A DNA stretch of 6,141 nt from Actinomycetota bacterium (lineage in GTDB: Bacteria > Actinomycetota > Actinomycetes > S36-B12), in assembly GCA_027729865.1 (NCBI GenBank), contig JAQCBM010000117.1, positions 1 through 6,141 of the forward strand, written 5' to 3'. Under the pieces are notes generated by a model. That model saw only the letters and a program-made list of their open reading frames with translations. It had not been told where the DNA came from and ran no database searches. How positions within the stretch are numbered: the stretch's first letter is position 1; the number at the start of each line of letters is the position of its first letter. Positions 6,072 through 6,141 of the stretch are shown here, piece after piece. A program made the position numbers and the translations under genes.

Positions 6072-6141
6072 TCAGTCGTAGCGCTCGGCGAGTTCGGCGA
6101 GGTATTCGCGCCCCTCCTCGCAGTCGTCGCGCAAGGGGCAC
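6072..6141 (-). CDS. C-terminal end of an unidentified convergent gene with a Cys-X5-Cys motif
   Basis: Reading the - strand from 6140 down to a TGA at 6074-6072 gives 22 codons: CPLRDDCEEGREYLAELAERYD, then stop. The rest of the gene lies beyond the window. It is rich in C or G at third positions and looks like coding sequence. It has two cysteines separated by five residues, followed by an acidic, probably helical tail. The C-P-(L/V)-x-x-x-C form resembles the last two ligands of the C-X2-C-X5-C iron-sulphur element found at the end of Nth/MutY-type DNA glycosylases. It also resembles the corresponding element of WhiB-type regulators, although the Gly-Val-Trp-Gly-Gly turn normally following in WhiB proteins is absent. 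A zinc site is equally possible. The family is not identified. Confidence 0.55.
   Translation of the reverse strand, partial: CPLRDDCEEGREYLAELAERYD

Noticed and set aside
1..6141. CRISPR arrays, insertion sequences or transposon ends.
   Set aside because: No spaced direct repeats, transposase-like frames or terminal inverted repeats were seen on either strand.

Overview
The window is one end of a bacterial peptide/nickel-type (Dpp/Opp, PepT family) ABC importer operon on the + strand. It is followed by a co-directional zinc-dependent alcohol dehydrogenase gene and then by the 3' end of a convergent gene on the - strand. The DNA is moderately G+C-rich by eye (about 60%), genes are tightly packed, and GTG and TTG starts are used. 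This fits an actinobacterium-like or other high-G+C bacterium, perhaps environmental, but nothing here fixes the taxon and the assignment is inference.

Layout. Bases 2-628 are the C-terminal 208 residues of an extracellular solute-binding protein (SBP_bac_5 family), cut by the window edge. A 108-base spacer follows, holding a perfect 15-bp inverted repeat with no U-tract. Next come two integral-membrane permeases (737-1657, DppB type, TTG start; 1662-2606, DppC type) and two ATPases (2603-3619, DppD type; 3609-4715, DppF type). These four genes are 4 bases apart or overlap, so they are almost certainly translated in a coupled way. Fifteen bases further on is a class III-like medium-chain zinc alcohol dehydrogenase (4731-5816). 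Bases 5817-6071 are a 255-base intergenic stretch with two small hairpins and no convincing gene. Bases 6072-6141 are the last 22 codons of a - strand gene ending in a Cys-X5-Cys motif and an acidic helix-like tail.

How it works. The binding protein captures the substrate outside the membrane, the two permeases form the channel, and the two ATPases power it. Both ATPases carry the complete C-terminal four-cysteine pattern expected for the [4Fe-4S] cluster of this family. The adjacent dehydrogenase keeps both zinc sites and an NAD-type Rossmann fold, so it may oxidise the imported compound or a product of it. The substrate cannot be read from the sequence; 'peptide' is a family label, and these transporters also carry nickel, opines, glycosides and other small organics.

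I did not find a novel system. The points worth checking are the hairpin between the binding protein and permease genes, the degenerate C-terminal signature of the second permease, the operon-linked dehydrogenase, and the cysteine motif of the truncated convergent gene.
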